Below are positions 1 to 9,126 of a DNA stretch of 51,138 nt, in pieces. Location of the stretch: the NCBI GenBank assembly GCA_034409055.1, contig DAOUMU010000194.1:1-51138 (forward strand), in the 5' to 3' direction. Under the pieces are notes generated by a model, which was not told the origin of the DNA, did not search any database, and worked only from the letters and a program-made list of their open reading frames with translations. Source of the stretch: DAOUMU01 sp034409055. GTDB taxonomy: Bacteria; Chloroflexota; Anaerolineae; 4572-78; J111. The position numbers and the translations under genes were made by a program. Every line of letters starts with the position of its first letter. Position 1 is the first letter of the stretch.

Positions 1-14
1 TATCAGTTATCAGC

Positions 15-44
15 GGCCCAGACCTGCCAGGTCTTCAATGGGCC
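15..44. repeat. nested palindrome, AGACCTGNCAGGT repeat family
   Basis: The palindrome AGACCTG-C-CAGGTCT (20-34) sits inside an outer GGCCCA/TGGGCC stem (15-20 with 39-44). The same core occurs twice at 42489-42585, and a related hairpin follows gap at 38123-38147, so this is a dispersed repeat. It lies beyond the 3' end of the minus-strand mttB gene and may fold at the end of that transcript, but no U-tract follows, so I do not call it a terminator. Confidence 0.6.
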
Positions 45-64
45 AGAAACATACGCTCCAAGTC

Positions 65-93
65 GGTCCGTGACCGGCGGCAGGTCACGGACC
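65..93. repeat. 11-bp perfect stem-loop downstream of mttB
   Basis: GGTCCGTGACC (65-75) and GGTCACGGACC (83-93) are perfect inverted arms around a 7-base loop. The CCGTGACC/GGTCACGG core recurs at 49670-49709. Its position about 75 bases after the mttB stop suggests a 3'-end or processing structure for the minus-strand transcript. There is no T-run, so classic intrinsic termination is not supported. Confidence 0.6.
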
Positions 94-168
94 ACGCCGC
101 GAGCAAAGATTTGTTTCTTAGCAGTAAACAGTCAACAGAAGGTGCCACTAACCACTGATTACTGGTAA

Positions 169-1623
169 CTATCCGGCTAATTCCCGATCAGCGGCCTCGA
201 GTATCCGGGCCAGTTCCGTCTGTTTGGCTTCCTCTAGCGGCTCCGGTTGGTGGTTGTTAAGGATCCAGGCCACCCTCTCACGGGCGACCTCCAGTGGGTC
301 GCGGAATTTGCCATCCTGATCTAACTGGTGGGTGACAGCTCGCTTCATCGCCGTCCGCATATGTTTACGGGTGTGCTTTTGAGCCAAAAAGTGTCCGGCC
401 GGACCAACGGCGCGGATCGCATCGAAGGCCAACGTCTCGGAACTGACCTCCATATTCATCAGCGAGTACCTGGCCCGGTGATAAAGGTCGTCATCCAAGA
501 TGATCGCTTCTGGATACAGCAGGGTAAAACTTCTATTCAGCCCGATGCCCGTTGCCCATTCAGCGCCGGTCATCCCGATCAGCAATGGATCCAGAGCCAC
601 GTCGGCGGCTGCCTGCCAGGTACCGGGTGCAGGGCTTTCGGTGCCAAAGGCGCCACCAAAAGAGGGCATTCCCCAGTGATGAGCCATCTCCACCGGAGCG
701 TAGCGGCAACGAGCATCCAGAGGGTAGGCTACATAGTTGCCGGTACGCGGGTCGGCCCAGGCTTGCATAGTAGAGTGGGATACCGGCGCGCCAGGGCAAG
801 CCAGCTGCATCAGCACGGTGGCGCTGATAATTTCGGCATCGGCCATTGCCAGGGCACCGGCCAGCGTAGCCGGGGCGGTGGTACCCAGGGTGGGCATCGC
901 CAGGAAGCCAACCGGGATACCTGCCTCGGCCAGGACCAACGCTCCCTCGATGCTCTCCTTGTCCTGGACCAGGGGGGCAATGGTACAAATTATCACCGAG
1001 AATATGGGCCGGTGACGCAACTCAGCTTTATCGCCGGCAATCACCGTCGCCATCTCGACTGCGTAACGCGCAAACTCTGCGCCCATAAGCGTTGCACTCT
1101 GGACGTGCTTGGTCGTGTTGTTCCAGGAGGCGTCTAACTCGTGCAGTGGCGCTGTTACGCCGTAATCCTGGGCGCTGACCATCGGCCAGTAGAAAGCAAT
1201 AGACGACAAATAGTCGGCTACGTGGGCCATACGCCCCACGTCTACCTTGCACGAGCGGCGGATCTGGCGGGTTTCAAAGTCTATAGTTTCAACGCCACAG
1301 CCATCCGTAGTGAAGTAAGTAGCCCCCTCCTCAAGCTGGAAATCACAGGACGGATCGCGCCCGCCTACCGGAAAGTAGCGCGGTACCGTTGACATTGCCT
1401 TGTCAACTAAGTCCCGGGGGATTTTAACAATCTGGGTATCGCGGTCCACTTGGGCACCGTGATCGGCAAAAATGGCCAGGGCCTGCTCTGAAGGAAATTT
1501 CACCCCGATATTTTCCAGAATATCAAGGGTTGCTTCCTGAAGTTGATCCAGTTGTTCTGTAGTCAGAAACTGAAACTTGAAATCGGGTCTGAGTGGTTCA
1601 ATGGCCGGACGTTCGATTGACAT
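169..1623 (-). CDS. mttB: MttB-family cobamide-dependent methyltransferase (non-pyrrolysine)
   Basis: This 484-residue cytoplasmic enzyme belongs to the trimethylamine methyltransferase (MttB) superfamily. Members without pyrrolysine, such as MtgB, move a methyl group from glycine betaine or another quaternary amine to a corrinoid protein. The frame has no internal TAG, so pyrrolysine is not used. Family landmarks visible are the GVKFPS segment near the N-terminus, a glycine/alanine-rich TIM-barrel core (TLGTTAPATLAGALA), and a C-terminal FLAQKHTRKHMR segment. The ATG at 1623 is preferred because GAGGAG lies just upstream; a longer frame to 1701 would run into the preceding dehydrogenase gene. 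It is the last gene of the minus-strand locus, 46 bases after the FAD-GcvT gene, and would work with the corrinoid protein at 11260-11913. Exact substrate is not readable from sequence; a betaine is most likely. Confidence 0.9.
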   Translation of the reverse strand: MSIERPAIEPLRPDFKFQFLTTEQLDQLQEATLDILENIGVKFPSEQALAIFADHGAQVDRDTQIVKIPRDLVDKAMSTVPRYFPVGGRDPSCDFQLEEGATYFTTDGCGVETIDFETRQIRRSCKVDVGRMAHVADYLSSIAFYWPMVSAQDYGVTAPLHELDASWNNTTKHVQSATLMGAEFARYAVEMATVIAGDKAELRHRPIFSVIICTIAPLVQDKESIEGALVLAEAGIPVGFLAMPTLGTTAPATLAGALAMADAEIISATVLMQLACPGAPVSHSTMQAWADPRTGNYVAYPLDARCRYAPVEMAHHWGMPSFGGAFGTESPAPGTWQAAADVALDPLLIGMTGAEWATGIGLNRSFTLLYPEAIILDDDLYHRARYSLMNMEVSSETLAFDAIRAVGPAGHFLAQKHTRKHMRTAMKRAVTHQLDQDGKFRDPLEVARERVAWILNNHQPEPLEEAKQTELARILEAADRELAG

Positions 1624-1669
1624 ATTTCTAATCTCCTCTTCAATAGCCGGATCGATAAGCTCCAGTGCT

Positions 1670-4144
1670 TCAGGAGCGCACCCTCTTGCCCTGCGGGTCA
1701 TACATCGGGCTTAGAGAAACCTTGGCCGGATAGCGTACACCAGCCACCTCTATTTCGTAGCTGCCGCTCTTGACGAAATCAGCGGTCACGCCTTCTTCGT
1801 TCTCAATATGGCCCAGACCTACCGCTCCGCCAAGTGTATGCCCGTACGCTCCGGACCTGAGGTAGCCAACCCGCGCCCCATCCCGGCAGATTGGCTCGCT
1901 ACCATACAGCAGGGGTTCCGGGTCCTCCAGCAGGAACTGCACCAGGCGCTGCTTGAGAACACCTTCTTCCTTTTGCCGCAAGAGCGCTTCTCTGCCGATG
2001 AAACCTCCGGGCTTGTCAAAATTTACAAAGAAGTCCAGACCCACCTCCAGCGGCGTGTCCGTGTTGTCGATATCGTGGCCGTAGTCACGGTAAGCTTTCT
2101 CTATCCGCAGCGTGTCCAGCGCCTGAAACCCCGCATGTTTCAGTCCCACCGCTTCACCCGCTTCCACGAGCATATCAAAGACGTGGAGCGTAAACTCCGT
2201 CGGCACGTAAAGCTCCCAGCCCAATTCGCCCACGTATGTCACGCGCAACGCCTTGACCAGCGCATACCCTATGTCAATCTCCTGCATCGTGAAGTAGGGA
2301 AATGCTTCGTTCGACATATCCGCATTCGTAAGACCGCTAAGTAGCCGGCGAGATTTCGGTCCCTGGACATTGATGATGTTATAACCTGAGGTTACGTCGG
2401 TAACGAAAACATGGGCCTCGGCTGGGATGTGATGCTTCAGCCAGGTTTCGACGTGGGTATGGGCTGCATCCACTAAGACCAGAAGATAGCACTCTTCCGC
2501 CAGGCGAGTGACCGTTAGGTCTGCCTCGATGGTGCCGCGATTGTTCAACCACTGGGTGTAGACAATGCGGCCTACCGGCACCGCTACGTTGTTGGCACAT
2601 ATACGGTTGAGAACCTTTTCCGCATCGCGGCCCTGGACCAAGAATTTGGACATATGGGTCAAATCCATCAACACGACGTCCTCACGCGCAGCCCTGTGCT
2701 CAGCCGCGGCGTACTCAAACCAATTTTGGCGACCCCATGAGTACTCAACCCTGGGTTCAACGCCCTCCGGGGCGAACCAATCGGGGTACTCCCAGCCAAC
2801 GGACTGCCCAAAGTAAGCCCCAGCGTCGGCCAGGCGGTCGTGCATTGCGGATTTACGAGCGTTGCGTGCCGTCTCAGGCTGGAGGTTGGGCCATTCTATA
2901 TATTGCCAGCCGAGTAATTCCACAATCCGGTCATGCAGATATTTCGGGTTGTTCTGAAATGGCATCATTCGGTCGATGTTGATTTCACTGACATCCACAG
3001 GCGGCAGGCCATCCACAATCCATTGCGCCATGATCTGACCAGCGCCACCTCCCAGCAGAATGCCCAGCGAGTTGAAACCCGCGGCGACAAAGAAATTCTT
3101 CAACTCCGGCGCTTCGCCCATCAACGTGCCCATATCAGGCGTGAAGCTCTCCGGGCCGCAAAAAAACTTGTGAACCCCGGCCTCTTTCGCTATCGGGATG
3201 CGTTCCATCGCCGTTTCGAGGTAGGGCATCAAGCGATCCCAGTCCGGCGGGATTTCGCCAAAGCTGAAACCCTCAGGAATACCTTTCATGCCCCAGGGGG
3301 CGGCCACCGGCTCAAACATACCCAGCATGAGCCCGCCCATTTCTTCGCGGTAGTAGGCGAAAAGGTCAGGGTCCTCGACAATGGGTAAATCCCGCTGCAT
3401 CCCCTCGATCGGTTCGGTAATCAGATAGTAATGCTCGGCGGCATGAAGCGGCACATTAACGCCGGCCATCTGCCCCAACTCCCGCGCCCACATGCCGCCG
3501 CAGTTGACCACATATTCCGCCTCGATTTCTCCCTTATCAGTGACCACACCGGTCACTCGCCCCTCCTCTTGTTTAATCCCGGTAACTTTGGTCTCTTCCA
3601 GGATGCGTGCTCCCCCCATCCTGGCCCCTTTTGCCAGTGCCATTGTGGTATCTATGGGATTGCACCGCCCATCGTCGGCGGTGTAGAACCCGGCGAGAAT
3701 GTCGTCGGTAGAGAACAAAGGCCACATTTTCTTGACCTCTGCAGCGGAGATTTCTTCTACGACGACGCCATACCCGCGACAGAAATCGGTCCTCCGGCGG
3801 AGGCTGTCCATCCGCTCCGGGTTACTGGCGATCTGCATGTAGCCATTAGCTTTGAAGCCCGTATCCTGGCCGGTTTCCTCTCCAAGCCTTTCGTAAAGGT
3901 CGCGGGTGTATTTGGCCATGTTAATGGTGGTCTCGGTCGAAAACCCGCTGACGATCAGCCCGGCCGCGTGCCACGTGGTTCCTGCCGTCAACTGCGTTTG
4001 TTCCAGCAGCACCACATCCCGCCAACCAAGTTTGGTCAGATGGTAGGCTACGCTGCAGCCAATCACACCGCCACCAATAATCACGACCTGCGCCTGTGCC
4101 GGAAAGGAATCGGGTGATACTTTTGTTGAATGTGTTTCAGTCAT
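1670..4144 (-). CDS. FAD-GcvT dehydrogenase, dimethylglycine/sarcosine dehydrogenase type (copy 1)
   Basis: This 824-residue protein is predicted to oxidise an N-methyl group of dimethylglycine or sarcosine and pass the one-carbon unit to tetrahydrofolate as 5,10-methylene-THF. The N-terminal half is a DAO-type FAD domain with the dinucleotide motif GGGVIG (residues 24-29). A TWHAAG motif (His59) aligns with the histidine that binds FAD covalently in mammalian dimethylglycine dehydrogenase. From about residue 430 a GcvT/aminomethyltransferase domain follows, ending in a GcvT C-terminal barrel. The ATG at 4144 has GGAGAT upstream; the frame extends to 4228 but without support. It is a close paralogue of the protein at 4386-6866, a tandem duplication that may have split dimethylglycine and sarcosine activity. 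Length fits the family. No signal peptide is seen, so it acts in the cytoplasm. Confidence 0.88.
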   Translation of the reverse strand: MTETHSTKVSPDSFPAQAQVVIIGGGVIGCSVAYHLTKLGWRDVVLLEQTQLTAGTTWHAAGLIVSGFSTETTINMAKYTRDLYERLGEETGQDTGFKANGYMQIASNPERMDSLRRRTDFCRGYGVVVEEISAAEVKKMWPLFSTDDILAGFYTADDGRCNPIDTTMALAKGARMGGARILEETKVTGIKQEEGRVTGVVTDKGEIEAEYVVNCGGMWARELGQMAGVNVPLHAAEHYYLITEPIEGMQRDLPIVEDPDLFAYYREEMGGLMLGMFEPVAAPWGMKGIPEGFSFGEIPPDWDRLMPYLETAMERIPIAKEAGVHKFFCGPESFTPDMGTLMGEAPELKNFFVAAGFNSLGILLGGGAGQIMAQWIVDGLPPVDVSEINIDRMMPFQNNPKYLHDRIVELLGWQYIEWPNLQPETARNARKSAMHDRLADAGAYFGQSVGWEYPDWFAPEGVEPRVEYSWGRQNWFEYAAAEHRAAREDVVLMDLTHMSKFLVQGRDAEKVLNRICANNVAVPVGRIVYTQWLNNRGTIEADLTVTRLAEECYLLVLVDAAHTHVETWLKHHIPAEAHVFVTDVTSGYNIINVQGPKSRRLLSGLTNADMSNEAFPYFTMQEIDIGYALVKALRVTYVGELGWELYVPTEFTLHVFDMLVEAGEAVGLKHAGFQALDTLRIEKAYRDYGHDIDNTDTPLEVGLDFFVNFDKPGGFIGREALLRQKEEGVLKQRLVQFLLEDPEPLLYGSEPICRDGARVGYLRSGAYGHTLGGAVGLGHIENEEGVTADFVKSGSYEIEVAGVRYPAKVSLSPMYDPQGKRVRS

Positions 4145-4224
4145 ATGTTCATCTCCATTGAATGCGACTGACCTGATTGTCTCGTCGAGGTACATTTTTT
4201 TATAGGGCTTACATAAAGAGAATA

Positions 4225-4386
4225 TCAACTCCTGTGCGTCTGTATAGCCTTCACGATTTCATCTCGATGCTCAGCATCATGGTCGGTCATAGTTTCAACT
4301 AGCCGGGCAATACTGCCCCGTTCATCTCCCCAGGGATAGAGCAGATCACCCGGAAATTGATCGGCAGATACGTTTTCGCAGGCAAT
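4225..4386 (-). pseudogene. possible C-terminal remnant of a DinB-like protein
   Basis: Between the two dehydrogenase genes an open frame of about 53 codons reads as plausible protein: it contains DQFPGDLLYPWGDE and a MTDHDAEHRDEI segment, then stops with TGA at 4227-4225. The HDxxH helix resembles the end of DinB/DUF664-type four-helix proteins. No start codon or ribosome binding site is present and the frame runs into the 3' end of the upstream dehydrogenase, so at most this is a truncated relic. Assignment to DinB is a weak resemblance only. Confidence 0.3.
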
Positions 4387-6866
4387 CAGGAGCGCACCCT
4401 CTCGCCCTTCGGGTCATACATCGGGCGGAGGGAGGCGCTGGCCGGATAGCGCACGCCGGCTACTTCTATCTCGTAGACGCCACTCTTAACGTAATCCGGG
4501 GAGACACCTGCTTCGTTCTCGATGAAGCCGAGACCCACGGACCTACCCAGCGTATGCCCGTACCCTCCGGCTCTAACGTAACCAACATCCTGACCAGTCC
4601 GGTAGATTGGCTCGCCGCCGTGCAGCAGGGGCTCCGGATCCTGCAGCAGGAATTGCACCATGCGCTGTTTGAGAACGCCTTCTTCCTTTTGTCGCAAGAG
4701 CGCTTCTCTGCCAATAAAGCCTCCGGGCTTGTCAAAATCTACAAAGAAACCCAGGCCGGCCTCCAGCGGCGTGTCCATATTGTCGATGTCGTTACCGTAG
4801 TCGCGGTAGAATTTCTCCAGACGTAACGTATCCAGCGCGTGAAGCCCGGCATGTTTCAAGCCCACAGCTTCACCCGCTTCCACCAGCATATCATAGACGT
4901 GGAGGGCAAACTCGGTGGGTATGTAGAGTTCCCAACCCAATTCGCCCACGTAGCTCAGGCGCAACGCCTTGACCAGCGCATACCCGATGTCAATCTCCTG
5001 CATCGTGAGGTAGGGGAATGCTTCGTTGGACATATCCGTATTCGTAAGACCGCTAAGTAACCGGCGTGATTTCGGTCCCTGGACATTGATGATGGCATAA
5101 CCCGACGTCACGTCTGTAACGAAAACGTGGGCCTCGGGTGGGATATTCCGCTTCAGCCAGAATTCGACGTGCGTCTGTACCGAGGGTGAAAGAACCACCA
5201 GGAAACTGTCTTCTGCCAGACGAGTGACCGTCAGGTCTGCCTCGATGGTGCCCCGTTTGTTTAACCACTGGGTGTAGACAATGCGACCTACCGGCACCGC
5301 TACGTTGTTGGCGCAAATGCGGTTGAGGGCCTTCTCCGCGTCACGGCCCTGGACCAGCAATGTGGACATCAGGCTCAAATCCATCAACACGACGCCCTCA
5401 CGCGCCGCTTTGTGTTCGGCCGCGCTGTATTCAAACCAATTCTGACGACCCCACGAGTACTCTACCCTGGGTTCAACCCCCTCCGGCGCGAACCAGTCAG
5501 GATATTCCCAGCCGCTAAATTCAGCAAAGTAAGCCCCGGCCGCAGCCAGCCGGTCGTGCAGCGCCGACTTGCGGGCATTGCGGGCCGTCTGATACTGGTA
5601 GTTGGGCCAATCTTCCGCCATTGTCAGACCCAATGTTTCTGAAATCCGGTCACGCAAGTAGCTGCGGTTATTCTGATACGGCGACATACGTTGGATGTCA
5701 ATCTCCGTGACATCAACATCCGGTAGACCCTCAACCATCCAGTGGGCCAGAACTTGACCGGCACCACCCGCTAACAGGATGCCCAGCGAATTGAACCCGG
5801 CGGCCACGAAGAAGTTCTGCAACTCAGACGCTTCCCCCATCAAGGGCATCAGATCGGGGGTAAAGCTCTCCGGGCCGCAAAAAAACTTGTGAATCCCGGC
5901 AGTTTCCAAAACGGGAACGCGCTTCATAGCTTCTTCGATGTAGGGTGTCATCCGCTCCCAGTCGGGTTTAATTTCGCCAAAAGTAAAGTCTTTGGGAATG
6001 CCATCCAGCCCCCAGGGAGCGGCGATGGGTTCGAAAAAGCCAAGCAAGATGCCGCCAACCTCTTCACGATAATAGGCATACCTATCGAGATCTGAGAAAA
6101 CGGGCAACTCCGGGTGAATACCCTCGATCGGCTCGGTGATCAGGTAGTAATGCTCAGCCGCCTGCAGGGGGACATTGACGCCGGCCAACTTGCCGACCTC
6201 ACGGGCCCACATTCCGGCACAGTTCACCACGTATTCCGCCTGGATTTCTCCCTTGTCGGTGCTCACGCCGGTCACTCGCCCATTTTCCTGCTTTACCCCG
6301 GTGACTTTGGTTTCTTCATAAATCCGGGCGCCACCCATTCTGGCGCCTATGGCCAGGGCCATCGTGGCGTCTATTGGATTTAGGCGGCCATCTCCGGCAG
6401 TGAAGAACCCGGCCAGAACGTCCCCCGTCTCCATCAGCGGCCACATCTTCTTGACTTCTGAGGCGGAGATCTCCGCTATATCAATGTCAAAAACGCGATT
6501 GAAATCAGCAATCCGGCGCAGTGCCTCCAGGCGGGAGGGGGTGCAGGCAATTTCAAAATAGCCAACAGGCTTGAAGCCCGTAGATTGACCGGTTTCTTGC
6601 TCCAGGGTCTGGTATAGCGCCCGGGTGTATTTTGCCATTTCGAGGATGGTCTCAGTAAAAAATCCTCCTGCCTCGACCAGTCCGGCTGCGTGCCAAGTGG
6701 TGCCCGCAGTGAGTTGCTTGCGCTCCAAAAGTACAACATCTTTCCAACCCAGCTTGGTCAGATGGTAGGCCACGCTACAGCCGATCACGCCGCCGCCAAT
6801 AATCACGACCTGCGCCTGAGTCGGAAAGGAACCGGGGTTTGTTTTTGTTGAATATGGTTCAGTCAT
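4386..6866 (-). CDS. FAD-GcvT dehydrogenase, dimethylglycine/sarcosine dehydrogenase type (copy 2)
   Basis: This 826-residue paralogue of the 1670-4144 protein has the same plan: FAD motif GGGVIG (24-29), TWHAAG with His59, a central DAO region, then a GcvT folate-binding domain and C-terminal barrel. The two copies share the MTE.YSTK/MTETHSTK N-terminus and the YDP.G.RVRS C-terminus. Differences cluster in the FAD-domain segment after TWHAAG (VEAGGFFTETI here against IVSGFSTETTI), near the active site, which is compatible with different N-methyl substrates. Start at 6866 is supported by AAGGAG seven to eight bases upstream; the upstream in-frame ATG at 6926 lacks support. It follows the permease gene on the same strand and probably belongs to the same transcript. 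Predicted product is 5,10-methylene-THF plus demethylated amine. Confidence 0.88.
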   Translation of the reverse strand: MTEPYSTKTNPGSFPTQAQVVIIGGGVIGCSVAYHLTKLGWKDVVLLERKQLTAGTTWHAAGLVEAGGFFTETILEMAKYTRALYQTLEQETGQSTGFKPVGYFEIACTPSRLEALRRIADFNRVFDIDIAEISASEVKKMWPLMETGDVLAGFFTAGDGRLNPIDATMALAIGARMGGARIYEETKVTGVKQENGRVTGVSTDKGEIQAEYVVNCAGMWAREVGKLAGVNVPLQAAEHYYLITEPIEGIHPELPVFSDLDRYAYYREEVGGILLGFFEPIAAPWGLDGIPKDFTFGEIKPDWERMTPYIEEAMKRVPVLETAGIHKFFCGPESFTPDLMPLMGEASELQNFFVAAGFNSLGILLAGGAGQVLAHWMVEGLPDVDVTEIDIQRMSPYQNNRSYLRDRISETLGLTMAEDWPNYQYQTARNARKSALHDRLAAAGAYFAEFSGWEYPDWFAPEGVEPRVEYSWGRQNWFEYSAAEHKAAREGVVLMDLSLMSTLLVQGRDAEKALNRICANNVAVPVGRIVYTQWLNKRGTIEADLTVTRLAEDSFLVVLSPSVQTHVEFWLKRNIPPEAHVFVTDVTSGYAIINVQGPKSRRLLSGLTNTDMSNEAFPYLTMQEIDIGYALVKALRLSYVGELGWELYIPTEFALHVYDMLVEAGEAVGLKHAGLHALDTLRLEKFYRDYGNDIDNMDTPLEAGLGFFVDFDKPGGFIGREALLRQKEEGVLKQRMVQFLLQDPEPLLHGGEPIYRTGQDVGYVRAGGYGHTLGRSVGLGFIENEAGVSPDYVKSGVYEIEVAGVRYPASASLRPMYDPKGERVRS

Positions 6867-6984
6867 ATCGTTGTCTCCTTCGTCCGGCAGCGCTTGCTCA
6901 GAATATAGTAACGTGCATTTTTTCAAGTTTTACCTTTTTCCATCAATATTTGTGCGTTCTTGCTGGTCCATCAGGTTGAGGAGG

Positions 6985-7938
6985 CTAAACTTCCCCAATC
7001 TGTTTGAGGACCTTGTAGGGATCAAAGGCATCTCGCAAGCCATCGCCGATGTAGTTGACCGAGATAATGGTCAAGAAGATCATCACGCCCGGAAAGATGG
7101 CCAGCCAGGGTTGCCTGGTCATATGTTCCTGGGCATTACCCAGGAGGTTACCCCAACTTGGAGTGGGTGGCTGGATGCCAAAGCCGAGGAAACTCAGCCC
7201 CGACTCTTCCATAATTGCCCAGCCCAATCCCAGGGTAGATTCGACAATGATGGGGCCAATAGCATTGGGCAGGATATGGCGTATCATAATTCTGAGGTTT
7301 GACGTTCCTATACAGCGGGCGGCAGTCACAAACTCGAGCTCACGGATGGTGAGAAAGCTGGCTCGCACCAGGCGAGCGACCGTCATCCAGGCCAGCAAGC
7401 CGATCACTACAGCGATGGTCACCACGTTATTCCGCTCAACAAACGGTAACTCAGCCTCACGCAGGATGGCGCTCAGCAGAATCAGAACCAGGAGGGATGG
7501 TAGGGCCAAGGCGGTGTCGGTGATGCGCATCAGGATGTTATCCACCCACTTGCCAAAGTAACCGGCCATGGAGCCTACAGAAACGCCAATGGAGAGGGTA
7601 ATCATAACCACCATCAGCCCCACAGACAGAGAGATGCGCCCTCCGTAAAGGACGCGGGTGAATAGGTCCCGTCCCAGGGCGTCGGTCCCCATGGGATGCT
7701 CCCACGAGGGAGGCTGCAATCGATGACCCAGATCAGATACCTCCGGGTCGTAGGGAGATAAGGACACCAGAAGAATGCCCAAGACTAGGATGGTCAGTAC
7801 GATTGACCCGGCCACGGCTCCGGGATGGCGGCGAAAGCGACGCCAGATGATGGCCGCCATACTTTCGTGGATGTGCCTCTCATCAGTTGCCTTATCGGCA
7901 AGCTCGTTTTTAGCTATAGGGTCAAGGGGTTGGTTCAT
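6985..7938 (-). CDS. dppC: ABC transporter permease, DppC/OppC type
   Basis: This 317-residue inner-membrane permease is of the peptide/opine/nickel type. It has a cytoplasmic N-terminal stretch, a first hydrophobic segment near residues 40-62, the HPMGTDALGRDLFTR signature of DppC proteins, then further membrane helices. The EAA-like coupling loop to the ATPase is seen as VTAARCIGTSN followed by HILPN around residues 204-223. The start has only a weak GAAGAGA site upstream. It lies 33 bases after the DppB gene and before the dehydrogenases. No ATP-binding subunit is encoded anywhere in the window, so the pump must borrow one or its genes lie elsewhere. The cargo is inferred to be a methylated amine or a small conjugate of one. 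Confidence 0.93.
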   Translation of the reverse strand: MNQPLDPIAKNELADKATDERHIHESMAAIIWRRFRRHPGAVAGSIVLTILVLGILLVSLSPYDPEVSDLGHRLQPPSWEHPMGTDALGRDLFTRVLYGGRISLSVGLMVVMITLSIGVSVGSMAGYFGKWVDNILMRITDTALALPSLLVLILLSAILREAELPFVERNNVVTIAVVIGLLAWMTVARLVRASFLTIRELEFVTAARCIGTSNLRIMIRHILPNAIGPIIVESTLGLGWAIMEESGLSFLGFGIQPPTPSWGNLLGNAQEHMTRQPWLAIFPGVMIFLTIISVNYIGDGLRDAFDPYKVLKQIGEV

Positions 7939-7971
7939 AGGTGTCTCTTCGTTTAGATCTGAATATGTCCG

Positions 7972-9012
7972 CTAATCGTATCGAACTCTGGGGTCCAGGT
8001 AAGCGTAAGCGATGTCTGCCAGCAGGTTGCACAGGATCATAATCCCGGCTCCAATGATCAGGACGGCTATCAGCACCGGATAATCACGCTTGAGAGCCGC
8101 CTGGTAATACAACCGTCCCATACCGGGCCAGGCAAACAGTAATTCAACGTAGAGCGATCCGGCAAAGATGTAGGGCAAATCCAGGGCAAATATCGTTACC
8201 AGCGGAATGGCCGCGTTTTTGAGCGTGTGCCGGTACAATACCACCCGTTCGGCCAACCCCTTGGCTCGTGCGGTGCGAACATAATCCTGGTGAATCACGT
8301 CGAGCATACTGGAGCGCAGAAAGCGGGAGTACCAGGCCACCCAACCCACCATGCCCATTGTAACGGGCAAGATCAAATGCTTGATCCGGTCCCAGATCGA
8401 GAACTTCGCCTCCAACGTGGCCATACCGCCGGCCGGCAAGAGCGGTTCGCCGGTGAAAGGGTTTTCCAGCCAGGCGTAAAAAACAAGGATCAGGATCAGA
8501 CCGAGCCAGAACTCAGGGATAGCCTGTCCCATAAAAGAAAGGGTGGTCACAGTAATGTCAAAAGTGGAATACTGTTTGACCGCAGAAATGACGCCGACCG
8601 GAATGGCTATGATGGCCACCACAATCAGGGTGACACTCATCAGGTAAATTGTGTTTGGCAACCGGTCTGCGATTTCTTCCATGACGGGCTTGCGGGTGCG
8701 GAAAGAAAAACCAAAATCTCCCCGCAGAATACCCCGGCGCTCACCGTAACTTTCGGCCAGGCCATCGCCGTCGGCGTCAACCTTCATCCAGTCGTTGCCG
8801 ATCAACCAGACCACGTACTGAACCGGCACAGGCCTGTCCAGACCAAATTGGCGCTTGAGTGCCTGGACCTTTTCCGGCCTGACGTGCCGGGAGCGGCTGT
8901 GTCCGGCCAACGGCCCACCAGGAGCGATGTTAACCAGAGCAAACATGCCCATACTGATTAAGAATAACATCGGTATGGCTTGTAGCAATCGCCGAGCGAC
9001 GTAATTTCCCAT
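7972..9012 (-). CDS. dppB: ABC transporter permease, DppB/OppB type
   Basis: This 346-residue permease forms the channel with the DppC-type protein that follows it. The N-terminus (YVARRLLQAIPMLF) is the usual first helix of DppB proteins; a periplasmic region precedes the DFGFSFRTRKPV segment, and the coupling loop appears as YVRTARAKGLAE with HTLKNAAIP. The C-terminus ends in the typical YAYLDPRVRYD. The ATG at 9012 is chosen because GGAGG lies nine bases upstream and the family N-terminus starts there; the frame extends 25 codons upstream into a palindromic repeat and that part is not protein-like. The gap to the binding-protein gene holds a strong hairpin (9049-9100). Confidence 0.93.
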   Translation of the reverse strand: MGNYVARRLLQAIPMLFLISMGMFALVNIAPGGPLAGHSRSRHVRPEKVQALKRQFGLDRPVPVQYVVWLIGNDWMKVDADGDGLAESYGERRGILRGDFGFSFRTRKPVMEEIADRLPNTIYLMSVTLIVVAIIAIPVGVISAVKQYSTFDITVTTLSFMGQAIPEFWLGLILILVFYAWLENPFTGEPLLPAGGMATLEAKFSIWDRIKHLILPVTMGMVGWVAWYSRFLRSSMLDVIHQDYVRTARAKGLAERVVLYRHTLKNAAIPLVTIFALDLPYIFAGSLYVELLFAWPGMGRLYYQAALKRDYPVLIAVLIIGAGIMILCNLLADIAYAYLDPRVRYD

Positions 9013-9048
9013 ACGATGATCCTCCAGAAAAGGTTTTGCCTGACCATT

Positions 9049-9100
9049 TGTTACGTGTTGCGTGATCCGTTTATGATCACGCAACACGCAACACGTAACA
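9049..9100. repeat. 14-bp intercistronic hairpin with a shifted outer arm
   Basis: CGTGTTGCGTGATC (9054-9067) pairs perfectly with GATCACGCAACACG (9075-9088) around a 7-base loop. The outer TGTTACGTGTTG (9049-9060) also has a perfect complement at 9089-9100, so two alternative foldings compete. The unit lies between the binding-protein stop (9127) and the dppB start (9012) on the minus strand. Such a hairpin commonly protects the upstream message end and lowers downstream expression, which would give more binding protein than permease; that role is inference. Confidence 0.7.
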
Positions 9101-9126
9101 CGAAAATTCTATCTTCCGTTACCACG

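Noticed and set aside
169..1623. Possible pyrrolysine (TAG) codon in the methyltransferases
   Set aside because: Neither MttB gene has an in-frame TAG and no pyl genes or amber suppressor tRNA were seen.
1624..1701. N-terminal extension of the first MttB gene
   Set aside because: The extra 26 residues mostly mirror the 3' end of the dehydrogenase gene in another frame; GAGGAG and the family N-terminus support 1623.
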